The notes below the pieces were generated by a model, which was not told where the DNA came from, searched no databases, and saw nothing but the letters and a program-made list of their open reading frames with translations. A DNA stretch of 64,000 nucleotides from Prochlorococcus sp. AG-436-C13 (GTDB lineage: Bacteria; Cyanobacteriota; Cyanobacteriia; PCC-6307; Cyanobiaceae). The stretch spans positions 39,539-103,538 of the forward strand of contig QCPC01000004.1 of NCBI GenBank assembly GCA_003212695.1. The letters are read 5' to 3'. This document shows positions 1 through 8,854 of the stretch, in pieces (the first letter of the stretch is position 1; every line of letters starts with the position of its first letter). The position numbers and the translations under genes were made by a program.

Positions 1-726
1 CTAATTAACACTTCTTGGACTAATGCATTGCCCAAGATTGTTCCTAGTGGGTCTTTAATGGGAATTATTTCACCAAATAGATCAATTGAGCTTGAACTTC
101 CAAGAGGTCTCAAAATAATTGCTGGTACTACCGACTCAAATGCTGCAGTATTAGCTACAGATGCAAAATCATCAGAAGGAATTACTGTTTTAGGAAGCAC
201 TATTGTGCTTAAACGCTATACAAATAATCCTATTGCTCATCTAGGAATTACCAATCATAAGGTAGGAGATAAATGGTTAACTGGGGGATCTTCTAACGCT
301 GGCTGCGCTGTACTTAAACAATTTTTTTCTGACCATGATTTAGTTGAGTTAAGCAGACAAATAAACCCTGAATCAAATAGTGGACTATCATTTATGCCAC
401 TTCCATCTAGGGGAGAACGTTTCCCAGTAAATGATCCCTACTTAGAACCCATTCTTAATCCAAGGCCTATAAGTGATAGCCTTTTTCTTCATGGACTTCT
501 AGAAGGACTAGCCAAGATAGAAGCTCAAGGCTGGGAAAAGCTTTGCAAACTTGGATTAAAACCTCCTAGCAAAATAATTTCCATCGGTGGAGGTTCAAAT
601 AATCCACAATGGCGGCGGATTAGAGAAAGACTGATAGGGATTCCAATTCGAACATGCTCAAAGCAACCAGCAGAAGGAGTTGCGCGTTTAGCTTTAAATG
701 CAATCCAAAAACAATCTAAAATTTAA
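1..726 (+). CDS. FGGY-family carbohydrate kinase, C-terminal part (5' end outside window)
   Basis: Frame is open back to base 1; C-terminal region with 'GTTDSNAAVLA', 'GGSSNAGCAVL' and 'IISIGGGSNNPQWRRIRERLIGIP' resembles the FGGY ATPase lobe. Confidence 0.75.
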   Translation, partial: LINTSWTNALPKIVPSGSLMGIISPNRSIELELPRGLKIIAGTTDSNAAVLATDAKSSEGITVLGSTIVLKRYTNNPIAHLGITNHKVGDKWLTGGSSNAGCAVLKQFFSDHDLVELSRQINPESNSGLSFMPLPSRGERFPVNDPYLEPILNPRPISDSLFLHGLLEGLAKIEAQGWEKLCKLGLKPPSKIISIGGGSNNPQWRRIRERLIGIPIRTCSKQPAEGVARLALNAIQKQSKI

Positions 727-841
727 TTGCAAGCTCAAATAACTTTCATAACTGAAAATTCTAAAATGAAGAATTTTTCGAATTGAAAATAGACGTTGAT
801 ATAAGATAAATGTTGGCTAATTACTTTCTAGTAATCATCAA

Positions 842-914
842 GCCGGGATAGCTCAGTTGGTAGAGCAGGCGACTGAAAATCGCCGTGTCCGCAGTTCAAA
901 TCTGCGTCCTGGCA
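842..914 (+). tRNA. tRNA-Phe (GAA)
   Basis: Cloverleaf: GCCGGGA/TCCTGGC acceptor, D arm 'GCTCAGTTGGTAGAGC', anticodon loop CTGAAAA, T arm 'GTTCAAATC'; CCA at 915-917. Confidence 0.97.
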
Positions 915-1063
915 CCATCCTTTTCAATAGAAACAAACAAAGCGAATGCATTGCTGCATCTAAATACTTATATTGTCGTGCAGCAAATCAAACACTACTT
1001 TCATAAGGAAATTTTATTATTAGCAAAAAATCTCTTAAAATTTAACCGACTGAAAATCAGAAG

Positions 1064-1102
1064 ATATATTATTAGATTATGAAACATAATCTAATAATAT
1101 AT
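1064..1102. repeat. Perfect 18-bp inverted repeat with 3-nt loop
   Basis: ATATATTATTAGATTATG (1064-1081) / AAA / CATAATCTAATAATATAT (1085-1102). Confidence 0.9.
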
Positions 1103-1126
1103 ATAGTAAGGAGCTAGCTTTAAAAA

Positions 1127-1348
1127 ATGCAGGAACCTAATAGCCACTTTAATAATGCTGATAGTTTTGCTATGATTTTTGATGAAGCATGGAAAAAAAC
1201 TAAATTCGAAGCCAACGAAAATTTAACGCTTGAGGAGAAAATAAAAAAGATAATTGAGAAAAATAAAGATCATCCATTCATAAAAAATTCGCCATCAGAA
1301 GCAATCAATGTTGCAAAATTTAGACTACGTTTATTGCAACTTGAATGA
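1127..1348 (+). CDS. Hypothetical protein, 73 aa
   Basis: ATG ORF, charged helical composition, hairpin plus T-tract downstream. Confidence 0.6.
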   Translation: MQEPNSHFNNADSFAMIFDEAWKKTKFEANENLTLEEKIKKIIEKNKDHPFIKNSPSEAINVAKFRLRLLQLE

Positions 1349-1436
1349 ATTTATTTTTCTCTGTATAATTTGTTTTATTTAAAATCTAATAACCTGGAAA
1401 TCTTCATTAATTCTAGTAAAATCAATCATTTTAGGC

Positions 1437-1471
1437 AAAAGGATATCTATGAATGATTAGATATCTTTTTT
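1437..1471 (+). terminator. Putative Rho-independent terminator of the 1127 gene
   Basis: AAAAGGATATCT - ATGAATGATT - AGATATCTTTTTT (stem with one G-U, then T-run); overlaps the 3' end of the convergent membrane protein gene. Confidence 0.5.
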
Positions 1472-2094
1472 CTCTTAAAACCAGTAATAGTTGCAAGTGC
1501 AAACATTCCAAGCAAAGCAGCTAAAAGCATCAATCCTGCTCCTTGGCTTACTCCAGCGCCCACAGCAACAATAATAGAGTCGCTAATTAAAAGACTTATA
1601 ATCAAAGCAGGTGTAAATAGACGCCATCTTGTACCTCCTATACCTAATGCATAACTAAGAAAGTCAAAAAGTCCTGTCATTAATAATCCTGACATAAGGA
1701 AAAAATTTCCTTCCAATTGATTTTGATTGAAACCTTCAATTCTCTTCATTGCTTTAACTCCTACTAAACGTCTTACTGGTTTGCGGCCAAATTTCCTGGC
1801 TATAAAGAAAGCCATTTGACAAAAAACAAGATCGGATAAAACTATCGTCAAATATCCTGTTTTAAATCCCAATAAAGAGCCAGCTAAAAGTGAATAAACA
1901 GAGCTCGGTAAAGCAGGTAAGATTACACTCACTCCTCTAAGGGTGAAGATTCCTAAAGGAGCCCATATACCCATTTCTTCTACAGCATCACGAAGTGGCT
2001 CAATTCCAAAAGTTTGTATGAGATAAACTAGTAAAATAACTATTGCAACAATAAAAATAATTGAGAGCAATTTACGGAATTTTCTCATTTCCAA
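1447..2094 (-). CDS. TVP38/TMEM64 (DedA/SNARE-associated-like) membrane protein
   Basis: Multi-TM ORF; 'LPALPSSVYSLLAGSLLGFKTGYLTIVLSDLVFCQMAFFIARKFGRKPV' resembles the SNARE-assoc core. Confidence 0.75.
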   Translation of the reverse strand: MEMRKFRKLLSIIFIVAIVILLVYLIQTFGIEPLRDAVEEMGIWAPLGIFTLRGVSVILPALPSSVYSLLAGSLLGFKTGYLTIVLSDLVFCQMAFFIARKFGRKPVRRLVGVKAMKRIEGFNQNQLEGNFFLMSGLLMTGLFDFLSYALGIGGTRWRLFTPALIISLLISDSIIVAVGAGVSQGAGLMLLAALLGMFALATITGFKRKKISNHS

Positions 2095-2208
2095 ATTCCT
2101 CCGTCAATTGTCATTTTTTGCATTTAACTAGGCTTCAAAAAACTTTATTATATAAGAAAACATAAATGGAGTAATATAAATCTGCAAATTTGCTTAGATT
2201 TGATTCAA

Positions 2209-3006
2209 ATGTCATTTACTTCGCGAAATGAACTAGAAGATAAACTCTCTGAAATCAACCAGAGGGGATATTTCAGTTATGGAAAATCACGCGTATCCGG
2301 AAGTCAAAATTTCTCATATTTTATGCACTCCAGAAGCACTTGCATGCCTGGCCAAAAAGACTTATTTACAATAAAATCAACTACAAATAATATAGAGGCT
2401 ACAGAAGCAAATTTGATTCGAATTCGCGCAGCATATAAATTAGAAAAACATATTAATTCAAATGGTCTTAAAGGTAATATCTTTAAGACTAATGATATCT
2501 ATGAATTTACATTCGATGAATTCGCCCCTTATTGTGATGAATCACTAAATCTGGCTATAATTGCATCGTATAAACAAGTATATGGTAACTTAAATCCGAT
2601 GGAAAGTGAAATACCAAAGGAGCTTGAGAGAAGGTTGCGTAATGGTGATATTACTATAAGGGAATTCATTAGAGGTCTTGCCAAATCAGAATTCTACATG
2701 GAGAATTTTGTCCATAAAATTAGTCACAAAAGATCAATTAAGCTATCTTTCATGCATATATTAGGAAGATCTATTCTAGACCAGGAAGAATTAATTAAAA
2801 GTATAAATATAAGTATCAAAGAAGGTTTCCAAGGACATATTGACCACTTAATTGATTCCTTAGAATATAAAAAATATTTTGGTGAGAATATAGTACCTTT
2901 TCAAAGATGCTGGGACTCACCATATGGTAGTAAGACATCAAGCTTTGTAAAAACAGCCTCTTATAGAAAAGGATTTGCATCTAGTGATAACGTAATTTAC
3001 AAGTAG
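2209..3006 (+). CDS. ppeC: Phycobilisome linker-domain protein of the PE cluster (PpeC-like)
   Basis: PBS_linker-type sequence 'ELERRLRNGDITIREFIRGLAKSEFYMENF...RSIKLSFMHILGRSILDQEE'; position beside cpeS/cpeT. TTG at 2200 or ATG at 2209. Confidence 0.8.
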   Translation: MSFTSRNELEDKLSEINQRGYFSYGKSRVSGSQNFSYFMHSRSTCMPGQKDLFTIKSTTNNIEATEANLIRIRAAYKLEKHINSNGLKGNIFKTNDIYEFTFDEFAPYCDESLNLAIIASYKQVYGNLNPMESEIPKELERRLRNGDITIREFIRGLAKSEFYMENFVHKISHKRSIKLSFMHILGRSILDQEELIKSINISIKEGFQGHIDHLIDSLEYKKYFGENIVPFQRCWDSPYGSKTSSFVKTASYRKGFASSDNVIYK

Positions 3007-3018
3007 AGCTTTTCTTAT

Positions 3019-3186
3019 ATGAGCATAAAAAGGCCTTCTTCAAAGGGAAGTCCAGGCAATCAATCATTTAAAACACCCTCTGGAAAACAAATCCCTATGG
3101 CAATGTCAATGATGGTTGATTCAATGGTAAGAATGATTCAAAAAGGTAGCGACAACCAAACTGATATAGATTCCAAAGAAGCTTAG
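3019..3186 (+). CDS. Small ORF (55 aa) between the linker gene and cpeS
   Basis: ATG...TAG: MSIKRPSSKGSPGNQSFKTPSGKQIPMAMSMMVDSMVRMIQKGSDNQTDIDSKEA; gaps of 12 and 9 nt to its neighbours; below the ORF-track length cutoff. Confidence 0.65.
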   Translation: MSIKRPSSKGSPGNQSFKTPSGKQIPMAMSMMVDSMVRMIQKGSDNQTDIDSKEA

Positions 3187-3195
3187 ACTATCCCG

Positions 3196-3732
3196 ATGGA
3201 TATTGAGAGTTTTCTCAAAATAAGCGAAGGCAATTGGGTTTCAATGAGAAGTGGCCATTCTCTTGCCTTCAAGCAATTTGAGGAAGTTGTAAGCAATTTA
3301 ACCATTAAATTGCTTAGCGAAGAAGAACCAAAAATTACAAAGTTTCTTAATAAGAGTAAGTACAAAAATGAAAAGCCTATTTGTCCTTTTGAAATAAAAT
3401 GGGAAGGCAAGTCAAATTGGTATGAAGAAAATAATGAAAAAGAATTATCTGGTTCTAGCTTATTAATACCAATAAATCACTCTATAAACTCAGGGGTTAT
3501 ATTAAGAAGCATGGGGTATGCAGAAGAAATAGAAGCAATTACAAATTTTTATTTTCTATCTGATGGAACAATAGTTTTATCAACAGAATACAATCAGACA
3601 GTTGCAGAAGAAAGAATCTGGTTTCTTAATCAAGATGTTAGATGTCGTTCGTCTGTGATTAGATCATTAGATACAAAAGCAATTTTACAAACATCATTTG
3701 CCTCAGAAATACGTAAGATTAATGATAAATAA
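3196..3732 (+). CDS. cpeS: Phycobiliprotein lyase, CpcS/CpeS family
   Basis: 178 aa; 'GNWVSMRSGHSLAFKQFEEV' and 'EERIWFLNQDVRCRSSVIRS' are typical of CpeS. Confidence 0.87.
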   Translation: MDIESFLKISEGNWVSMRSGHSLAFKQFEEVVSNLTIKLLSEEEPKITKFLNKSKYKNEKPICPFEIKWEGKSNWYEENNEKELSGSSLLIPINHSINSGVILRSMGYAEEIEAITNFYFLSDGTIVLSTEYNQTVAEERIWFLNQDVRCRSSVIRSLDTKAILQTSFASEIRKINDK

Positions 3733-3734
3733 TA

Positions 3735-4316
3735 ATGAATTATTTGACAAGTCAATCTGAAAAAAAATTCGTACATATGCTCTGTGGTAAATACAGCAAT
3801 AAAAAGCAATCCCAAGCAGAACCCTCACTTTTTGCGAATATAAATATATATTTTAGGCTGCTATCTTGGGATATTTTCAAAGGAATCTCAATATATTCTG
3901 AACAAAGTTATAATCACGCTCCATGGTCCCCTTACAGACAAGCGGTACTTAAGCTAACTATGAAAAAAGATTTATTTATATTAGATAATTATAGGATAGA
4001 GTACCCAGAGAGAATAGCTGGTGCTGGATTCAATCCTGATTTACTAAAGCTAATCACAAGGAGTAAACTTCATATAAGAGAAAATTGTGAAATGAATTTT
4101 CATGAACAAACCAAAGGGAAATACATAGGAAGATTAAAAGAGTGCAGAAAATGTATAATAAGAAAGAACGGCAAAGATACATACATAATTAGCAACTCAA
4201 TCCTAGAGAAAGAAAAGTTTATTTCAAAAGACGAAGGGTTTGATATTAAAACAAATAAGAAGGTCTGGGGATCTGAGAATGGATATTTAGTGTTTGAACG
4301 TTTATTAGAGCCTTAA
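3735..4316 (+). CDS. cpeT: Chromophore lyase, CpcT/CpeT family
   Basis: 193 aa; 'LCGKYSNKKQSQAEPSLFANINIYFR' resembles the CpeT N-terminus; 2 nt after cpeS. Confidence 0.85.
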   Translation: MNYLTSQSEKKFVHMLCGKYSNKKQSQAEPSLFANINIYFRLLSWDIFKGISIYSEQSYNHAPWSPYRQAVLKLTMKKDLFILDNYRIEYPERIAGAGFNPDLLKLITRSKLHIRENCEMNFHEQTKGKYIGRLKECRKCIIRKNGKDTYIISNSILEKEKFISKDEGFDIKTNKKVWGSENGYLVFERLLEP

Positions 4317-4335
4317 TTAAGATAAATTGATTTGC

Positions 4336-5670
4336 CTAAATTAATAAGTATTTTGAAACAATATAATCTAACTTTATTTTTACAAATTGATTCGTTTCAT
4401 CAATATCAACTAACAAATTTTTATGATTTTCTGAGATTCTATTAGAGATTATCAGATTTTCTATTGCCATTAAAGCCGCATACCTAGAAAACCAATACTT
4501 AGTTTTTGTATTATCTAACCAGATCTGGATATTTTCATTAACGAAAGTAAGGTCTATATATATAGATGAAAAAATTGCTTGAGGTTTAAATTTCATATAA
4601 TCAGGCCAAGCATTGTCTAAACAATAGTTAATAATTTCATTAGATACTTTTCTCTCTTGTTCAGTATTAATTTCTAAATATCTTAATAGAATCACAAGAA
4701 AATAAAGAGCGCCATAATCTTTCTTGAATCTTTCCCAGCAAGTTTTAATCTCAATCCATATTAATCGAGAGTCAATTGTCTTTAATTTTCTTAAAGCATA
4801 ATAGGCGCGATTAAAGTCTGGGCTAAATAATTCATTGAATAAAAAATTGCATTTAGTTTCTTCGGGATAAATTCCTAATAATCTTAAATTATTTGGATCA
4901 TCTAAAACTATTGAATCCAGCGAATTAATAATGCTTCTATTGATTTCTTTATTATATATATTTGTAAGCAGAGAAGTTATTGTATGGATTCTGAAAAAGG
5001 GTGATATTGGCGTAGCAAGAACCAAGGAAATTAATTTATATGCCTTTGCATCAATAATATCCTGAATTGCGCAGATACGATCATTTTGATTAGGTGAATT
5101 TAGGAAATCAGCTAATAGTTCAATATTTTTCTGATCACCTGTAAGACTAGAAATTGCTGCAATTGAAGCACCCTTAATACTAGATGGTATTCCTTTCTGA
5201 TTAAATATTTTCTGGATTTTTGATAATTCTGATACTGCTCCCATTCTTCCTAAACACTGAATTAAAACGCGCTTATTTTGATTGGGTTGTTCCAATAAAT
5301 CACCAATCAAATTAAGAAATTTAATTTCATTACAACCTATTTCTTGCAACGCCAACGCAGAATTCTCAACAATATATGGATCGTTACTATTTAAATTTTC
5401 TCCAATATAAGGAATCGCATTTTTACATCCCATTCTACCTAAGACTTCAATAGCTTTTCTTTTTGCGATAAGTACAGGTTGTTCAAGAGAATTACTTTTT
5501 ATTAAATCTATTAATGCAGCCTCTGTTTCTTTAGAAGGGTATTTAGATAAATGAAAGACTGCTTTATAGTAATCACTAGAAAGTTTTAATTGTTCTAAAG
5601 GGGTTTCTAAAATTTCCAATGCATTATTCTTGCTCAACTGAGGCAGAGTGTCAAAATTACCAACTTTCAT
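4336..5670 (-). CDS. cpeY: HEAT-repeat bilin lyase CpeY
   Basis: 444 aa with HEAT-like repeats; length and neighbourhood fit CpeY. Confidence 0.8.
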   Translation of the reverse strand: MKVGNFDTLPQLSKNNALEILETPLEQLKLSSDYYKAVFHLSKYPSKETEAALIDLIKSNSLEQPVLIAKRKAIEVLGRMGCKNAIPYIGENLNSNDPYIVENSALALQEIGCNEIKFLNLIGDLLEQPNQNKRVLIQCLGRMGAVSELSKIQKIFNQKGIPSSIKGASIAAISSLTGDQKNIELLADFLNSPNQNDRICAIQDIIDAKAYKLISLVLATPISPFFRIHTITSLLTNIYNKEINRSIINSLDSIVLDDPNNLRLLGIYPEETKCNFLFNELFSPDFNRAYYALRKLKTIDSRLIWIEIKTCWERFKKDYGALYFLVILLRYLEINTEQERKVSNEIINYCLDNAWPDYMKFKPQAIFSSIYIDLTFVNENIQIWLDNTKTKYWFSRYAALMAIENLIISNRISENHKNLLVDIDETNQFVKIKLDYIVSKYLLI

Positions 5671-5748
5671 GCATTAAACAATTATTTAGCCAATTACAAA
5701 TATATAATTAAAATCATGATTTTTGTAAAATTAAATCCATAAAAACAA

Positions 5749-6663
5749 TTGAAAGAAGAATTAAACTCAAACAACTTCAACGAAAATGCAACGCTTAATG
5801 AAGACGAAGCCTCAAATTTAGCTGCAGAATTAAAAGATAAACTTCTAAGAAAAGATAAGAGCATCATAAACAAGGCCTTAATAAAGAAAATTATTGCTGG
5901 GCTTTCTGACAATAGAGGCAAGTTAAGAAGAACCTTTTCTGAAAGTCTTGGTTTAATTGGTGAAGAGACACTTCCCCTCTTACGAATAGTCTTATTACAA
6001 AGTCAAAATGTAACTGCACGAAGAGCTGCAGCAAAAACATTAAGACTTGTTGGCGATCCATCTGCATTGCCAGATCTTCTAAAGGCACTACTTAATGACA
6101 AAGACCCTGTTGTTCAAGGGTCTGCTGTTGGGGCAATGGCAATCTTTGGGGAAGAGGCTATTGAACATTTAATAAAGGTTCTAGAAAATCCAAAAACATC
6201 TGAGATGCAACGTGGTCTTGCAAGTTGGGGCCTTGCTTTTATAGGCGCCAAAGGAGCCACAGCTCTTAAAAAAGCCTCTTTCTCAAATAACGTAAAAGTT
6301 CGTGCATCATCTATTGCAGCTCTAGGTGAACAGATTCAATCTTTTTCAGATGAAGAAGCAAAAGCAATTTTGTCTAAGGCATTAAGCGACACTTCAGATG
6401 AAGTTCAGATTGAAGCTATTAAATTAATAGGATTGCTAGATGAACAGAACTGGGATCTTAATTTAATCGCTTCTAAATTAGAACATCTAAATCCAGAGAT
6501 AAGAAAGCAATCAGCACTATCTCTAATGAAACTAGAAGCAATTAATCAAATATATAAACTAGAAGATTCTTTATTAAATGAGGAAAGTAACGAGTTAAAA
6601 AATATTATTAGATTGAGTATAGATAGAATTAAATCCTTACACGAGAAAAAACAAGATAAATAG
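5749..6663 (+). CDS. HEAT-repeat protein, bilin lyase E/F clan (CpeF/MpeV/MpeX- or NblB-like)
   Basis: 304 aa; PBS-lyase HEAT repeats 'ARRAAAKTLRLVGDPSALPDLLKALLNDKDPVVQGSAVGAM'; TTG start. Confidence 0.75.
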   Translation: MKEELNSNNFNENATLNEDEASNLAAELKDKLLRKDKSIINKALIKKIIAGLSDNRGKLRRTFSESLGLIGEETLPLLRIVLLQSQNVTARRAAAKTLRLVGDPSALPDLLKALLNDKDPVVQGSAVGAMAIFGEEAIEHLIKVLENPKTSEMQRGLASWGLAFIGAKGATALKKASFSNNVKVRASSIAALGEQIQSFSDEEAKAILSKALSDTSDEVQIEAIKLIGLLDEQNWDLNLIASKLEHLNPEIRKQSALSLMKLEAINQIYKLEDSLLNEESNELKNIIRLSIDRIKSLHEKKQDK

Positions 6664-6668
6664 GGTAA

Positions 6669-7265
6669 TTAAATTACTAAAGCATCTTTAGCATTTTCTC
6701 TTATTAAAATATCTATTTTATTATCTCGAGAAAGCTCTAAGAGAAATAATTGCAAAGAAGGATCTTTAATTTCTATCAAAGCTGTAATAGCAGCCTTGGC
6801 TTTTAGAAGGTTTTCATCTCTACATAATAACTTTAAAAATGGAAGTGACTTTTGACCAATTTGCCTTAATAAAGAAATAGATACTAATATCATTTCAGGT
6901 GAATCTTTACCAAGCGCAGATTCAATTAAATTATTTAATTCATCTTTAAAATTATTCAAATCATATTGAGAAGCCACAATAGTTAATATCTTCAAGCAGC
7001 TCATCTTTGTAATTTCATTATTACTGTAAGAATACAATCCAATTACTCTACTAACTATATCTATACCAAAAGATGCAAGGCCCTTTACAGAAATACGCCT
7101 AAGAGAAATATCTGTACTATCTAAATTCTTAATTAATCTTTCAATAGATTGCTCTGGCCAAAATCGACGCATATTCTCAAACGCTAAATTATTTATATTA
7201 GGGTTAGGATGATTTAAATCCCTAAATAAATTTTCCAAGGTAATATCTTCATCTTCTAGGCTCAT
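6669..7265 (-). CDS. cpeZ: HEAT-repeat protein CpeZ-like
   Basis: 198 aa; N-terminus 'LFRDLNHPNPNINNLAFENMRRFWPEQSIERLI' resembles CpeZ; follows cpeBA on the same strand. Confidence 0.78.
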   Translation of the reverse strand: MSLEDEDITLENLFRDLNHPNPNINNLAFENMRRFWPEQSIERLIKNLDSTDISLRRISVKGLASFGIDIVSRVIGLYSYSNNEITKMSCLKILTIVASQYDLNNFKDELNNLIESALGKDSPEMILVSISLLRQIGQKSLPFLKLLCRDENLLKAKAAITALIEIKDPSLQLFLLELSRDNKIDILIRENAKDALVI

Positions 7266-7296
7266 TGCTAAGAGTATTTCTTTAATTACATAAGTA

Positions 7297-7797
<501 letters not shown>

Positions 7798-7807
7798 TCA
7801 AAGTGGA

Positions 7808-8365
<558 letters not shown>

Positions 8366-8405
8366 TTAAGACCAGAACAATAATGTAAATTAAGTGCCTT
8401 TCACT

Positions 8406-8428
8406 GGTATTCAAAAGCACTGAATACC
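8406..8428. promoter_or_regulatory. 8-bp inverted repeat in the cpeB upstream region
   Basis: GGTATTCA - AAAGCAC - TGAATACC, 50-72 nt upstream of cpeB. Confidence 0.5.
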
Positions 8429-8598
8429 AACCTAACTCTAATGAGTCACAGAAAGAGAACCAATAAGGACTCTGAAATGCTTCGTAACTGAAACAGCCTA
8501 ATCTTTTGTACGTGAACTTCATATATCGGAAAGAAACCCAATGATTAAAAAGTTTTTTAGTTTTTGAGCTAACCTTTCATTAATTTAAAAATAAAATC

Positions 8599-8805
8599 TT
8601 GCAACCAACTAATCAAGAACTAAATGACTCTATAGTGGAATTAAACAATTATCGAGATAGGCTCCGTTCAGAAATTATAAGTATTTCCCAGAAACTCAGA
8701 ATGTCTCAATCCAAAATTAATACAACATTAGAAGAAAACACTGAACTTAATAATATTGAAACTACAATTAAATCACTAACTGCACAGATAAACGAAAAAA
8801 CTTAA
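8599..8805 (+). CDS. Small coiled-coil-like hypothetical protein (68 aa)
   Basis: TTG-start ORF with heptad-like pattern; upstream of and co-directional with uvrD/pcrA. Confidence 0.5.
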   Translation: MQPTNQELNDSIVELNNYRDRLRSEIISISQKLRMSQSKINTTLEENTELNNIETTIKSLTAQINEKT

Positions 8806-8854
8806 TTTATAAAATCATTATTTTCTAATAATTATTGAAAGAAAAATAAATATT

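Noticed and set aside
885-1082. 65-aa ORF overlapping tRNA-Phe
   Set aside because: Begins inside the tRNA, ends in the hairpin, no recognisable protein; treated as spurious.
3183-3815. Minus-strand ORFs 3183-3410 and 3630-3815
   Set aside because: Fully or largely antisense to the clear cpeS/cpeT frames.
5694-6088. Minus-strand ORFs 5694-5921 and 5891-6088
   Set aside because: Mostly antisense to the HEAT-repeat gene; low-complexity hydrophobic or Q-rich translations typical of shadow frames.
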